DNA from: Gracilariopsis chorda
Lineage: Eukaryota > Rhodophyta > Florideophyceae > Gracilariales > Gracilariaceae
NCBI GenBank assembly: GCA_003194525.1
Contig: NBIV01000045.1
Coordinates: forward strand, 62,001 to 126,000
Direction: 5' to 3'
DNA: 64,000 nt
Shown here: piece after piece, positions 52,124-63,574 of the stretch
How the letters are laid out: the number at the start of each line of letters is the position of its first letter
How positions within the stretch are numbered: position 1 is the stretch's first letter
Position numbers and translations under genes: made by a program
The notes under the pieces: model-generated
Database searches by the model: none
The model's input: only the letters and a program-made list of their open reading frames with translations
Told to the model about the DNA's origin: nothing

Positions 52124-52563
52124 GGAAAGAAGATTTGAAAGTGGTTCCGTACAATCCAAATCTCATAAGGACGTACAAGGCTCAAACCAATGTTAAAAGA
52201 ACCAAAGGAGGCAGCACTGTAGCATAATTGATGAAGTATGCTTTCAAGAGTGCCAAAGCACTGGATTTAGTTGTAGCAAGTCAAGCGGAAAGCCAATCAA
52301 GTGCACAGAGCGACATGTTTCAAAATGATATCAGGGCATACATGAGAGCGAGAGTGGTGGGCGCTGTTGACGCTGCATGGAACTTCTTTAAATTCAGGCA
52401 TATTTGCATCAATCCAACTGTACAGGTACTTGACATAAATATGCGCGGGGGGCGACAGGTTTTGATTCGAAACGTAAGACTGCCTAGTTGTCTGAAGTCT
52501 TTCCTACTGGAAAGATACTTCAAACGCCCCTGCCGGTACATGGATTTGGACTACTTGACATAA
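52124..52563 (+). pseudogene. Helitron 1 Rep, C-terminal part
   Basis: Reads KEDLKVVPYNPNLIRTYKAQ, then NVKRTKGGSTVA, a TAA at 52225-52227, and LMKYAFKS. Helitron Reps have Y-L-x-K-Y; the first catalytic Tyr codon is the TAA here. NDIRAYMRARVVGAVDAAWN and the region to 52560 (FKRPCRYMDLDYLT) continue the domain. The Tyr forms the covalent DNA link, so this Rep is inactive independently of the HUH loss. Confidence 0.8.
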
Positions 52564-52653
52564 CACGAGACTGTACTATTACAGGATAAACTACCCCGTT
52601 CTATATCAGAGTCTGATTTTACTCGGGATGGAGGAAGTGCACGAATGTAGGTC

Positions 52654-54735
52654 GTGCAACGATCCGAAAATGATCGAACTAAGACTCGAATTAGATTTGC
52701 TTCTCCCATAAATTCTGAAGTCTTTGCTCTTTCAGTTTTGCTCATGAACTCCGCATTCAGCTCCGTTGATGATCCAAAACGTGTTAGGAGCGAATCTTAC
52801 TCAGCCTATAGAGAGGTGGCAGTAGCCCTTGGACTATATATCAATGGTGAAGAGTACGAAACGGTTTTTGATGAGGCAGAAAGAGACCGTGTTACTCTAG
52901 ATGAGCTGCGATACTTGGTGCTCACTCCCTTTCAACAAGGGCTTAGTCTTAAAAGTGTGTTTGAAGCACAAAAGAGCTCTAACTCCAGGTATAACCGAGG
53001 GAAACAGAGCATGAAGAAGAGAAGAAATACTTCGAAGAATCATTGAGATTTCGAACAGACATGGTGGTCGGCTTATCAGAAATGATCCCTTCTTTCATCA
53101 TACTGTATCACAACTTTATCCCAAAGAGAGCAAACTGCAATTAGCAGAGGAAAGAGCTGAAGTACGTCGCAGCTCTTCTTGGACGTCCAGGCAAAGATTA
53201 AAAGAGCGATATGATGATCTGAAAGAAGGCCAGAAGGACGTTTTTGACAGAATAATGAGAGAAATATAATACCGAGAGAGAATGGGAGAGTCTGAAAGAC
53301 TCAACACACATGTAAGCGTTTTCTTTTTACAATGACGAGTGGGGACAGGGAAGACCCATCTCTTATCTGTGCTGAGAGATATTGTTGAGCACGAATGCCT
53401 ATTGGTGCAGATGACAGCAATAACAGGTATTGCTGCTGCACTATACGAGAGCAGAAGAACTCTATATAGTTTGCTTGGATTTGGAGTTGATGACAACAAA
53501 GATTCGCAAAGTAGAGAGGATCAGACACTTTCCAAGTACGGAACACGATCAAAGAGAGCAGAACTAATGCCTAAGAAAGTTTTGCTGGTACTTTATGAAG
53601 CGTAAATGTTCCGGAAAATGCTCCTCGATATTGTGAAAACCGTACTACAGGACTTAGGAAACTCTACGAAAGACGTTGGAGGTATGGTTGTAATTATGGC
53701 AGACGGCTATATGCAACTGCGTCCAGTGGTTTCAAGAACGAGAAAAGTATCCAAAAAGGATGGAACAATTCGTTTTACTCCAATGAGCCTCCTATGGGAG
53801 CTTCCATGGTACTCTTGCAAGCTTCGGGACATAAAAGTCAAAGTTCTTCGCCTTACAGAACAGGTTAGTGAACAAGATGATCCAGTTTTTACAGAAGGTT
53901 TGCTCAGTCTTGGTCATGGGACCTTTCCAGCATCTGCAAAGCTTCCAATCATGTCTACAACACATTTACATGAAGCATGCAAGTTGCTCTGGAAATGGTC
54001 TACAACATGGATGATTGAAGAGGTCAAGCTCAACCAATTGATTTTTTCGCCAACAAATCAATTAGTGGTGGAACACAACAAGAATGCATTGGATTATTTC
54101 CCAGGAAGGGTGTTCGACTTGACGTCTGCAACGACGATGGTTCCCAATAGAGGGCCAACTGGTGAAGTAGTTTACCCAAATAGTATCATTAGAGCTGAAC
54201 TGACGTATAATTACGCGCCCCAACTGAGTTCTGCACCATCATTTGAAACTGATTTTTGGTGTTCATGTTATGGTGATTCGAAATGTACTACATCAGCACT
54301 AGCTGAATATAAAGATGTTTATCGTTACCAGCACTTCTCGCAGAGTGATTTGACTTTCGAGCATTGATGAACATGGGGAAATGTATTAAAGCTTCTTGCT
54401 CCACCACATTAACTTTGTATTTGAGATCACGGATATAAAAATCAAACGTCGACGCTTTCCCATCAGATGGGCATTTGTGGCAACTGTGCATTAGGCGCAA
54501 GAACAAACGCTGAAAAAAATGATAATTGACTTTTGAACAATCCTTTTATCGCAGGTTCCTGTATGTTAGAATTTGGCGGGGGAGAACATCTGAGAATGTG
54601 TTACTGCTGCATACTGGAGACGAGAAGCCCCGAAATGCGCAGGATTTCCATTCAATGCCTGTAAGCATCAAGAAACCTGTTCTACAAGAAGCTGTAGACT
54701 TTGCACAGGGGCTTCATGAATGTGACATAGTTTAG
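52654..54735 (+). pseudogene. Helitron 1 PIF1-type helicase
   Basis: Accessory region (52654-53046) then helicase motifs: VGTGKTHLLSVL (Walker A, 53342-53356, intact), ITGIAAALYE, then LLVLYEA followed by TAA (53603-53605) where active enzymes have L-D-E-x-S. IMADGYMQLRPVV is motif III, LRLTEQVSEQDDP follows, and FSPTNQLVVEHNKNALDYFP comes later. Beyond 54367 decayed pieces show IKRRRFPIRWAFVATVH and the tail NVLLLHTGDEKP. Multiple stops. In family members it unwinds DNA during rolling-circle movement. Confidence 0.8.
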
Positions 54736-54792
54736 TTTATGCGTAAATCAAAATTTGTGCGGATATTTTATACACACTTTTGGGCGTGGCGC

Positions 54793-54836
54793 AAAGCGGC
54801 GCCTGCGGCCGAAGCCCGCTTTTTCTTGTACTCTAA
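54793..54836 (+). other. Helitron 1 3' terminus: hairpin plus CTAA
   Basis: A 7-bp stem AAAGCGG (54793-54799) / CCGCTTT (54816-54822), 10 nt (TTCTTGTACT), then CTAA (54833-54836) followed by T. A hairpin about 10-12 nt before CTRR, with a host T next, is the standard Helitron 3' end. Confidence 0.65.
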
Positions 54837-57310
54837 TAAACATTGGTCTATAAAAGACTTCTTGTCTAGGATGAAGTAACAGGTTGGAGGGAGGTGGTGG
54901 CAACTTAAATCAGGACAGTTGTTCTTTGATCCAGTCCACTTACCGTGTTAAACCAGGACCAGCTTCAATCTGTCCGTCCCCAAACCCTGATTGAAGTTTA
55001 AATGAACATACGACAAAATCATATCAAAAGTAGGTACTAGTATCATAGGATCACTATATTTACCTCACGTAGTTATTCGTACAGCTTACTGCACTCCGCA
55101 TTGCTTGTTGCCACTTCCACAAAACCCTAAATTTTGTCTCAGACCTTGAAAACTGGACTTAACTATGTCTAACAAATTTGGCTGCTTTTCGTATCGGGAC
55201 TGCAACCTATATTTTTGTTTTAAACTTTGCTTTTGCTTTTGACCTGGGCAGTACCACTTTTACCCAAGTTTGGTCAGCCTATAGCTATTCTTCATCACCC
55301 TATCGCAAAAGCAATAACGGTCGCAGCCAAAATGACGGAATGCCTATCAATTAAGAACTTGAATAAATGCTTTCGATTTTGGCAACCTACCTGATTACAG
55401 ACTGTGCTAGAAAATGTACTACCTTCTTTTAGTAATGTGGTGTGATACAATTTAGCGCGAACCTTTCAAAAAGCCCTTATCTTCCACAGAACAGAAAAAA
55501 CCACGCTCTGTTCTTCGCAGTTGAAACTTGCTTGTTCATTTTGCATTGTAGGAAACAGATGGTGAGTGTAGAGCTCCACAGTGCCACTGTAATGATGGCA
55601 CGTTGTACGGCAGAACTTCTACCGTGCCGCATCAGATGAAGAACCGCCAAAGATGCCGTACTACCAGTGGGACCCGGGGCCCGAAGCGACTTTCACTTCT
55701 TTCACATAACGACAAAGGTAGTAAACGGTAACAAGGGTGCTTCCCTATCTCTGTAAGCTTCTCTGCAATGTCTAGCGCATCCAGAGAAAACCATCCTAGC
55801 AGCCAGTTCAAAATGACATAATCTTATCAGTACATATCTTTGCTCTGGCTATGAACCTAAATGACATAACAAGGTTTTGCTCATAGTTTCAGGCCAAAAA
55901 GAGAGTTGCCGTCAGTATCTTTAGTCCACTTGTCTATTTCTGTCCCGCCAAGAATCGCAACAGAGGAAAGTACGCAGCATAAAAGTCGGAATATAGTAAT
56001 ACCCGTTAAGTACTACTTCCACTTAATGACTGAAGCAGAAGACCACTCAGTTAGTATATATAGAGAGCTCATGGTTAGAGTGAAGCTCTCTTTGATTCAT
56101 GTCATTGACATTCTGTCGGGCATGGTTCTGGTAAAGATGTCAGTAGCAGTCTACTCCAGGCTTCACTAGCTTACAATGTTCTATAATAACATCATGCTGT
56201 GATGTCAGTCTTAGATTGTCTCTCGATCTATTCGCGGAAAAGCAGTGGCCCCCATATAACCCAATATGTTCAGGGCATTGTGGCAGCGCTAATGATGGTA
56301 CTGAAGTTCATTCGAAAATGACCGCATGTGCCTTCTTGCAGAAGCTGCCATAAAGCCTGTGCGTTTCACTTTCAAAGATGACACGATTTGTACAGTTTGC
56401 GGTGTCTTTTACCTTCCCATACGAGCTAAGATCACGTCTGCGATGCTTTGGAGAGAACATACCTGCGCAGTCTGCAGATTGTGGTGATAGAACTTTCTTA
56501 AGAGATGGACGTGGTGCACCTGGTGCAATTGATGAAGCATTCAGCCACGCTGACGGCAGGGAAGAGTATGACGAAAAGACGGGTATGCACTTTGGATGAG
56601 TGGCATTCGGCTATGTGTTTGTCTGCCGAGTAATGTACTAGAAAAGCAGAGGTAGAGGGAAGTCCGATGCCCGTCGAGGTGAGGCACACGACATGAGGTT
56701 ACATGCGAAATCACGTAGCCCAAAGGATGCTGCAGAGCAGGGAAAACGAATTAGTCGACGAATGAAGAGTATGGAGCGGAGCGGAGAAAGAGAAATTGCG
56801 GAACCCAGATGGAGAGCCACGAAAAAAAGAACAAGTGGAAGAATACCAATGCTGTTGTGAACAGTTTTTTTGACTTGATGGTAACCATCTGCGGCTCGTC
56901 ATTTCCACCGCTGCGAATGGCAGAAATAAGGAACAGCAGCAGTGATGACCTGGGCGACGTGTTTCCTCTACTTCGGGCTGGGAATAGCGTGCGTGTGCAC
57001 GGGTTGTCTCTCCATTGTTGCTCCCTAATGCGTTAATAGTTCAATAATGGCATTCAATTTCAAAAGTACCTTACCGTCCGCCCAATTGTCTTCGAGTTAA
57101 TGGCATTTCTGCATAATACACTATATAAAGAAAACATGTGGAAGATTTGTTTTTAAATTATTTGTACCTAGTAGAGGATTTACGACGCAGAAATTCTAGT
57201 ACACTTATGGTGGACACCAAGGACACCATAGACACCTGTGATTTGTGGCTACGAAAGGTAGGAGAATTCCATATGACTTCTCGTTGAAACAACAATCTAT
57301 ACGAGTAGCA
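54837..57310. other. Spacer between the two Helitron tails
   Basis: No supported gene. A plus-strand reading near 56352-56480 has DTICTVCG and HTCAVC (two Cys pairs), and one near 56640-56850 is strongly basic (KSRGRGKSDARRGEAHD); these may be exons or relics but lack a start, stop context or family match. The rest is AT-rich and featureless to me. Confidence 0.35.
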
Positions 57311-57336
57311 GACAAGAGGAAGCGGCTTTCGGCCGC
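57311..57336 (-). other. Candidate 3' hairpin of Helitron 2
   Basis: On the minus strand: GCGGC-CGAAA-GCCGC then TTCCTCTTGTCTG. It resembles the Helitron 1 tail (hairpin then TTCTTGT). An exact CTRR end at the expected distance is not seen (the sequence reads CTAC), so the terminus is uncertain. Confidence 0.4.
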
Positions 57337-57487
57337 ATGTGGCGCTGCGCGTCGTAATGAAAGAGTGATAAAAAGCGTTTGGAAAGAAAAAGTGTGGAGA
57401 AAGCAACAGCACAAAAACAAGTAGTTTAATTCAATGAAGAAAGAACGCAAGATATATGATTCTTGTTGTGGAGAGATGCAAAACTGA

Positions 57488-59526
57488 ATGGCTTCAGGCA
57501 GCACTGGTTTGGCGATGGCCATAGGCGTGGGAAAAATTGTTTGCACACTCTTGGGTGTACGCTGCAGGTCATGCAGGAGCAGCACGTGGTTGATCTTCTG
57601 AACGCTCAACAATGCGACATATAACTGACCAGCGCAAAACAAATGGGATCGTTCGTCCACGAAAAAGGTATCCCACATCTTTCTCATTCCTTTTTGAACG
57701 GTAGTTGCAAACGCGAGACGAATCGGTAACTGCCTTCAAATCATGCTAATGTCTTTGAAAGAAAACTTGAAGTCAATACGATGCAGGAGATTTTGCTCCA
57801 GTACCTGTTCTTTCTCGTCGAATCGAGCCACTTGCATCGTACAATGATCGACACGCACGACTAAGAACAGCTTTAAATTGACCAAAGCAGGATGCACCAC
57901 GTTCCAAATGAGCATAACTTGCACACCAATCATCAACTCCAAGTTATGAGGTGGTATTCCCGTAGGCGCATACTGATATGCAAACTCGGGAACAAAAGTA
58001 TTAGTGACTTCGAGCTCTGAGTTATGTCCACCATCCGGTTATACTGTCGTAGCTGACCGAAAAGTGAAGCGTTCACCAGGAAACAGATGGAGAACTGCCG
58101 CATTATGTTCATCGACCAACTGATTTATGGACGCAATGAGCATTTTTCTGAGATCCATATCCTACTTGCGTCGTGTTGTGAGCCCCTTCCACAGGAATCG
58201 GGAAGCGGTTTGCATGCCACTGATGGATCTGAGTGGTAGTGCAGCGTTGTTGGGATATTGTGTTGCGTGCAATCGAACGTAACAGCGACGCAAATGCCGG
58301 ATCATCGGCTTGGCGTACTTGTTCGGTGAGGTACCGCACTTGAACCGAGCACAATATCCACAAATCACCCTTTCACGGCAATTCGTTGAGAATGTTGGTA
58401 TACACTCGTCTCACATTCCCCTTGGATCGGCCTCCATGAACACCTGCGGCACCATTGGAAGCATCTGGGAGTAGTCGCCGGATAGAACGAGGGTCAAGCC
58501 CCCAAACGGAGGTGAGTTTTCGATTCCACTACAGCCAAGATCTACGAGCAACGCATCCATGAGTTTGAAGAGCATACGTGAGAGCATGGATGCCCCATCC
58601 AAGACGAGCAGTTGTATATTGCGTACCAGTTCTGCACGTTGAGATCGGGGACCGTACTTTGACAAAGTGGCTGTAGTGCTGCTTGTGCTGTTCCTATCAT
58701 CTATAACCAGTCAGAGCAGGCTATGTAAAGTGCGGCCACCTTCGTACAACGAAGCTGCAATGCCTGTTGTAGCATTCATTTCGGCGAGCATTCCTTCCGA
58801 CTCAGCGATATCATGAAGGAGGTTGAGCACGTATGTATTAACGGTTCCTGCAGATCCTTGCACAAAGAGCAAGTTTCCAGGAGTGCTTGTTCGCGCCTGG
58901 AGCGCCTCTCTTTGTTGCAATGCGACAATGACGGTGTCAATGACTTGCTTTTGGCGAGGTTTTAGGGTGGCGTACCTTGACTGCAAAGTTGACGAATTTC
59001 GCACCACTCACGTGTCTCGAGTTGTTGTAGCTCGATTCGCCTCATTCAATGCCGCATGATCTTGCTGTAGGTGTTGGGAGAAGAAGGTGTCATTGAGAAG
59101 CAGTCTTCCTCCGTGCCGGTCTGAGATCTCCACCACACGTCGATACATTTCTTGCTTTCGTTGCTGCTCATCTCCTGTATGTATGTCGCTACAAAGCGCC
59201 TCCCAGTTTTCGAAGACCATTTTCTCTGGGTCTACGCCTTGTTGGTATAGTGTAACAACCAGATTTCGTAGCTCAGAGGGTGTGCTGTTGATCTGCACTG
59301 CTTCTTGAAGTGCAATATGAAACTCCGATCCGTCCGAGAGCAGTCCGATTGCAATCGCTGTTTCACGGTAAGTTTCATACTGCTGTTCGTTGAAATTCTT
59401 TGCGCCATCATAAGAGCTCGAGCCTTGATTCATGAGGAACCAGCGCAGAGCAAATAGCTCAATGTCCGACGGTGAAACACCTCTGATCCTAGCGACCCAC
59501 TCCTCGTTTTCCGTGCGCTGTACCAC
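57488..59526 (-). pseudogene. Helitron 2 PIF1-type helicase
   Basis: Accessory region (59526-59008: EVFALRW-like, YRETAIAIGLLSDGSEF), then helicase. Walker A reads VQGSAGTVNTYVLN near 58832-58857, where G-K of G-T-G-K-T has become V-N. Walker B reads LLVLDGASMLSR (58582-58611), with Glu changed to Gly. Motif III is LVLSGDYSQMLPMV, intact. After a frameshift near 58365: VRYLTEQVRQADDPAFASLL. Then INQLVDEHNAAVLHLFPGER, IGVQVMLIWNV, RRQLPIRLAFATTVQK-like and GQLYVALLSVQKINHVLLLH. Loss of both Walker motifs rules out activity. Confidence 0.8.
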
Positions 59527-59817
59527 CTAAATGGGCGGATTGCAGTCGTCTGTGGCCACCTGAGTGCTGTCTTCGTCGAATTGATTAAGCAGGCGGGCTG
59601 GAAGCGTGCGATAGAATCGAACGTTTTCAAAGTACGAAAGGTAGTCGAGTTTTGCGTATGCTTCGGGCCTTGCAAAGTATCTCTCCAACGTAGACGGCGG
59701 CGATGCAGAATGGATTTGATTTGGACCTCTGAGCAGAAACTTTCACTCTCATTCCAAGTGAATGGCCAGTCGCTCTACTTTTGGTACGATGTGAACATGT
59801 CAAAACTCAAAATTTCT

Positions 59818-61512
59818 TCAAGCTGAGTTGACGGCGCCCACCACACGCGCTCGCATGTATGCACGAATGTCGTTCTGCACCTGCGGCTCTTGTTGCTGCT
59901 CTTTCTGCGAGCCTGTCTCATTAGTACCACTCACATTGAGCATCACCTCCTGAGCTTTGGGATGCCTAAACTCGTACTTCATCAGATAAGCCACTGTGTC
60001 CCCTCCTTGCGTGCGTTCTACGTTGATATGAGAGCGGTACTTCTTGGTCAGAGTGGGGTTGTACGGCACAATCTTGAGGTCATCTTGCCTTCTTCTACGG
60101 TAGACCATGCGATTCGTGCCTTTTTGAATGTACGTCTCCGGCACAATCATGTTGCGGTCGTATCCAAACGTGCACCGCCCAGCGCGACTCGGGCAGTAAG
60201 GGGAGTGGCGGTGTCTGTGCATGCAACGAATGAGGCCGCGCAACGCTTCGTCTTCACCTGGAAGGGGTAGTTCTGCACGAGTGAGCTCTTGCATCACATC
60301 AACGTCTTCAATCACGCCACCTTCGAGCCACACGAGCATGTGGTGATGAGGCACAATGAGCTCTTGAAACTAGAGCTGTAATGTAATCCCCAGGCACTTC
60401 AATCCAAATATGTGCTCCGAGTTCTCCTCCAAGTCCTTCATGAGGGTTTGCGTCCCCTCGTTTGCATACTGGTTTTACACCCTTGCAATCAGATCTTGTC
60501 TGTCAAACGGTCGAGGGCGGTTACTCTGTGCCGTAGATGCGCTATGATTGTTGGTATCTATACCAAGGCGCTGGATGTCCTCTCTCCAGATGTTCGTGGT
60601 GATTGTAATGAAAAGAGAAGGCGGTCCACTCCGCGCTACGATCGCCTGTACATCCATGCGCTTGTTCTTCCAGTACGCTGCTGAGTTGACCGAGTCATCA
60701 GGCAGAAATATGCGTCCCATTTGTACGAACTGTGATGGTGACACATGAGCTGTTTGCTGTTGTGCTTGCTGGATCTCTTGCTCTTGTACAATACGTGCCT
60801 TTTGTTCTCTCTCCAGGAAACGTAGTCGCATGTCTTCAATGTTTGTGTGCATGCGGAGCATCCAAATCTGCATCAACGGTACACTGCTTAGGAGGATGTT
60901 GTCTGAGTACAGACGTCGCTTCGCGCTCTCAGCCCAGGTGAGCTTTTGAAGCTTCCACTCGTTGACGCTGAGACCTGAGCTTTGCTGTGTGGAGTTCCTT
61001 GCATCCAGAAACAGGCCGATGTCAAACGGTTCGTGCTGATCCCCGTACGGGTAGAGAAGAGGGAAAGTGCCCTTCTCTGCAAGTTTGGATGCCGGTTTTA
61101 GAAGTCGGTACCGCACTTGCGCATTGTTTGGGGCATACGCAGTCGCCCCTGCTCCAGCAGCAGCAGCACTAGTCACTGCAGCGTGCTCTTTGGTTACGGT
61201 TCCTTCTACCAAGCGCGGTACCTGAGACTCCATTCGGTACAGGCCAGTCGGATCAACCACGAGCGTTCTCATCATGGTTGGCCCCCCACCTGGAATATCT
61301 TCAGGGAGTGGGCCAGCACGTGCATGAGAAGTACGGACTGTAGCACTTCGGGTTCCTTCGTATCCACGTACGACTACTCGTTGTTCTGCTGCTTGCATGC
61401 TGATATCCACGGCAGTCTCCGCATTTTGTTGTTGTTGTTGCTGTTGCGTGCTAAGCAAAGATCGGTAACGTTCGCGCACCCTGTCTGGCTTCGGCTGGAT
61501 CACATCGTACAA
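59818..61512 (-). pseudogene. Helitron 2 Helitron-like N domain and Rep
   Basis: 61512-60475 holds a Gln run, RYRLLKPASKLAEKGTFPLL with YPYGDQ, RRLYSDNILLSSVPLMQIWM, AYWKNKRMDVQAIVARSGPP and SLFITITTNIWREDI. After two stops the same frame continues: VPHHHMLVWLEGGVIEDVD (HUH motif intact), HRHSPYCPSRAGRCTFGYDR, RRRRQDDLKIVPYNP, and AYLMKYEFRHP (59974-59988), with both catalytic Tyr present. Rep nicks and rejoins single strands in rolling-circle transposition. Catalytic residues are kept although stops break the chain. Confidence 0.85.
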
Positions 61513-61542
61513 CTTGGGTACGATGTTTCTTACGTTGATGTC

Positions 61543-62676
61543 CTAAAGGAACGCACGCATATTGGCACGAGCATAGTGAGATGTATCAAAGGAAGGCAGA
61601 CTGGTACCCCACAGAAAGCTGTAGCGCGTGTTGTTTTGGTTCTGCGCGGGCAGAGCGAGAGCTGCGTTGCCCTCAAGTCTCAGAAAGGAGGGACCACCTC
61701 TTGTCACATACGACATGTCCATGAACGTTTGCATCGTCGCGAAGAGCGTATTCAAGAGTAGGAAATGGCTGTGAAAGGCTCTCAGGCTATAAAGACTGCG
61801 AAGCAACTCGCTGCTCTGCCTTTTGCGGAACTTGACGCCCCATCCTGACATTCTTTCCATTCCACAGAACACTCCATTGGTCTCTCTGCCAAGCAAAACG
61901 CATCCGCAGTACTTGCAGCTATGAATTCTCAGTATCCTGTCCGGGTACGTGCAGAAGGAAAGCGTGTGTGCGTGCTCACTGCATCTCCTGCATCGCCTTT
62001 CACCCGTAGTAGAAAGCTTCTCAAACTCTGGAACGCTTGCACGGGTGGCTGGATCATTCCAAGCTTCATCCACCACGGGATCACACGCGTAGGACACTTG
62101 ATACAGTCCTTGATCCGGACGTTCAGCACACTCCATGATCGTCGTATCAAGCTGCTGCTGTGGGTGCTGCGGCTGCTGCGGCTGCTGCTGTGGCTTGTGT
62201 AAGGGAGCAAGAGTGATCTCATCTTCTTCAAAATCCATGGAAACTGTCATCTGCTCTTCTTGTTGTTCAGCTTGTGGCAGAGCAGGTTGCTGTGGCGGCT
62301 GTGAGGAAGCGGTAGTTATCTCATCCTCTTCCACTTCCATCGGAATGGGGATCTTTTGTTTATCTTCAACTTATGGCAGAGAAGGCTGCTGCGACGGCTG
62401 TGAGGGAGCAGGATGGATCTCGCCCTCTTCCACTTCCATGGGAACGGGCATCTGTTCTTCTTCTTCAACTTGTGGAAGAGGACGCGCATCTATCTCCACG
62501 GTTGTGTTGCCCTCATCAACGCCAGCAGGCCCAGGCATTGGTGGGAGGGTTGGAGGCATCGAAGAGGAAGTTGGTCGTGATGTGGGAACCCTGGAACCAC
62601 TTGCCCCAGCGATGCCCGTAGGTGCAGGAGTAACTTCGTCCTCTTCCACGGCTGGTGGCCACCACCTACCTTGCAC
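61543..62676 (-). pseudogene. Helitron 2 N-terminal region with peptide repeats
   Basis: One frame from about 62676 with a TAA at 62371-62373, then open to a TAG at 61543-61545 (probable Gln codon change). The first ~150 codons hold about four diverged copies of a ~37-residue repeat (P-M-E-V-E-E-D-E-I-T...S-Q-P-P-Q-Q-P). The Cys-rich part follows: RRCRRCSEHAHTLSFC, IHSCKYCGCVLLGRE, NGVFCG, then TFMDMSYVTRGGPSFLRLEG. No ATG starts the frame upstream; the 5' end may be displaced by the solo LTR. Confidence 0.7.
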
Positions 62677-62743
62677 AGCAAATTAGTATTAGGTCCGAGA
62701 AACTCTCAGACTTCCTGGATTGCCGTCAAACGACCAGTATACC

Positions 62744-63569
62744 TGTGGTGCAATGCCCCAAAGTGGAAAAACACCGAAAGACGTTCGGGATCATCCTCTC
62801 ACGAGGTGAACCCAGTTGGGTAGAGCCCTCCTAGAGGTGTCACGGCGAAGCCGGTTTGTAAGACCAAAGACACCTGTCACGACTCGCGCAAGGAGGTGAA
62901 GGCGAAGAATCGGTATCCGCGTGAGCGGGGTGTGATCCTCAGTAGAGGTATGTTTCCACGTAAGTGGGGGTGTGTGAGCGGATGCGCACACGAGGGCCGC
63001 GAATAGCGGGAGGTGCTCCCCTAAAAAGGGGAAGAAGGAAGGGCGAAGAGGAGGAAGAGAGGACGAAGTGAGTCGCGAGAGCGACGAACAGGTACGGCAA
63101 TGCCGGTGGACAGGACTACCTATACAGGGCGAAACACCAGTGTGATTGGAACAATTATACTCCCAAAGATGGGCTTCTTTAGATGTACAAGGGGTTAGAT
63201 GTCCCGTGGTTTACGGCGTTTCCCTCCAAGGAGGAGTAGAGCACGCGCGCAAGCGGCAACAACTAGAGCCAATTCCCCAGGTTTGGTTCCCTTGTTTGGG
63301 AAGTTTTACTGGTGCGACGGCAGTGCGCCGTCGCACTAAATACTAGCTTCCCGGAAATGGGTGTGAAAATAATAACTAATATTAACTAAAATACTCCACA
63401 TTTCGTGGCAACATCCACTACTGTGGCCAACCGCGAATTGACCCAAAACCGTGTTCTACGTGTCCATACCCACCATTATGGGGCGTAGTTCATATACACA
63501 CTACATACCCGATAATACTGGGAAAAAGATCAAATACCAAGAATTCCTCCCTAAGGGCGTTGCACTTCA
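62744..63569 (-). repeat. Solo LTR of the Gypsy 2 family
   Basis: Full-length relative (826 bp) of the Gypsy 2 LTR at 34813-35616, with a perfect duplication ATACC at 62739-62743 and 63570-63574. No internal sequence remains, so LTR-LTR recombination removed it. It carries the same hairpin series and an extra GGAAGAAGG-rich segment near 63030-63060. It also retains the 131 bp missing from the right LTR of Gypsy 2. Confidence 0.93.
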
Positions 63570-63574
63570 ATACC

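Larger units (their letters stand above)
49425..54836 (+). mobile_element. Helitron 1 (inactive, interrupted by a solo LTR)
   Basis: Plus-strand Helitron protein remnants (Cys-rich N-terminus, Helitron-like N domain, Rep, PIF1-type helicase) are followed by a terminal hairpin and CTAA|T at 54833-54837. The order matches Helitron 2 on the other strand, but the proteins are well diverged. Key losses: Rep HUH second His, first Rep Tyr, helicase Walker B. A solo LTR (51347-52118) splits Rep. The 5' boundary is not resolved. Confidence 0.8.
57311..62676 (-). mobile_element. Helitron 2 (inactive)
   Basis: Minus-strand Helitron: repeat-rich N-terminus, Cys-rich domain, Helitron-like N, Rep (HUH and both Tyr kept) and PIF1 helicase, in one frame for most of its length but with many stops (62371, 61543, 60475, 60370, several near 59820-59750, 59527, 59008, 58711, 58411) and a shift near 58365. 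The tail hairpin is at 57322-57336. The 5' end is unresolved; a solo LTR lies at 62744-63569 and may sit within it. Confidence 0.8.

Noticed and set aside
54837-57310. A functional gene between the Helitrons (Cys-pair and basic segments near 56350-56850)
   Set aside because: Frames are broken and short with no consistent start, splice sites or family match.
61117-61761. Plus-strand 214-codon ORF
   Set aside because: Antisense to the Helitron 2 N-terminal and Rep region, where the minus strand shows conserved motifs.
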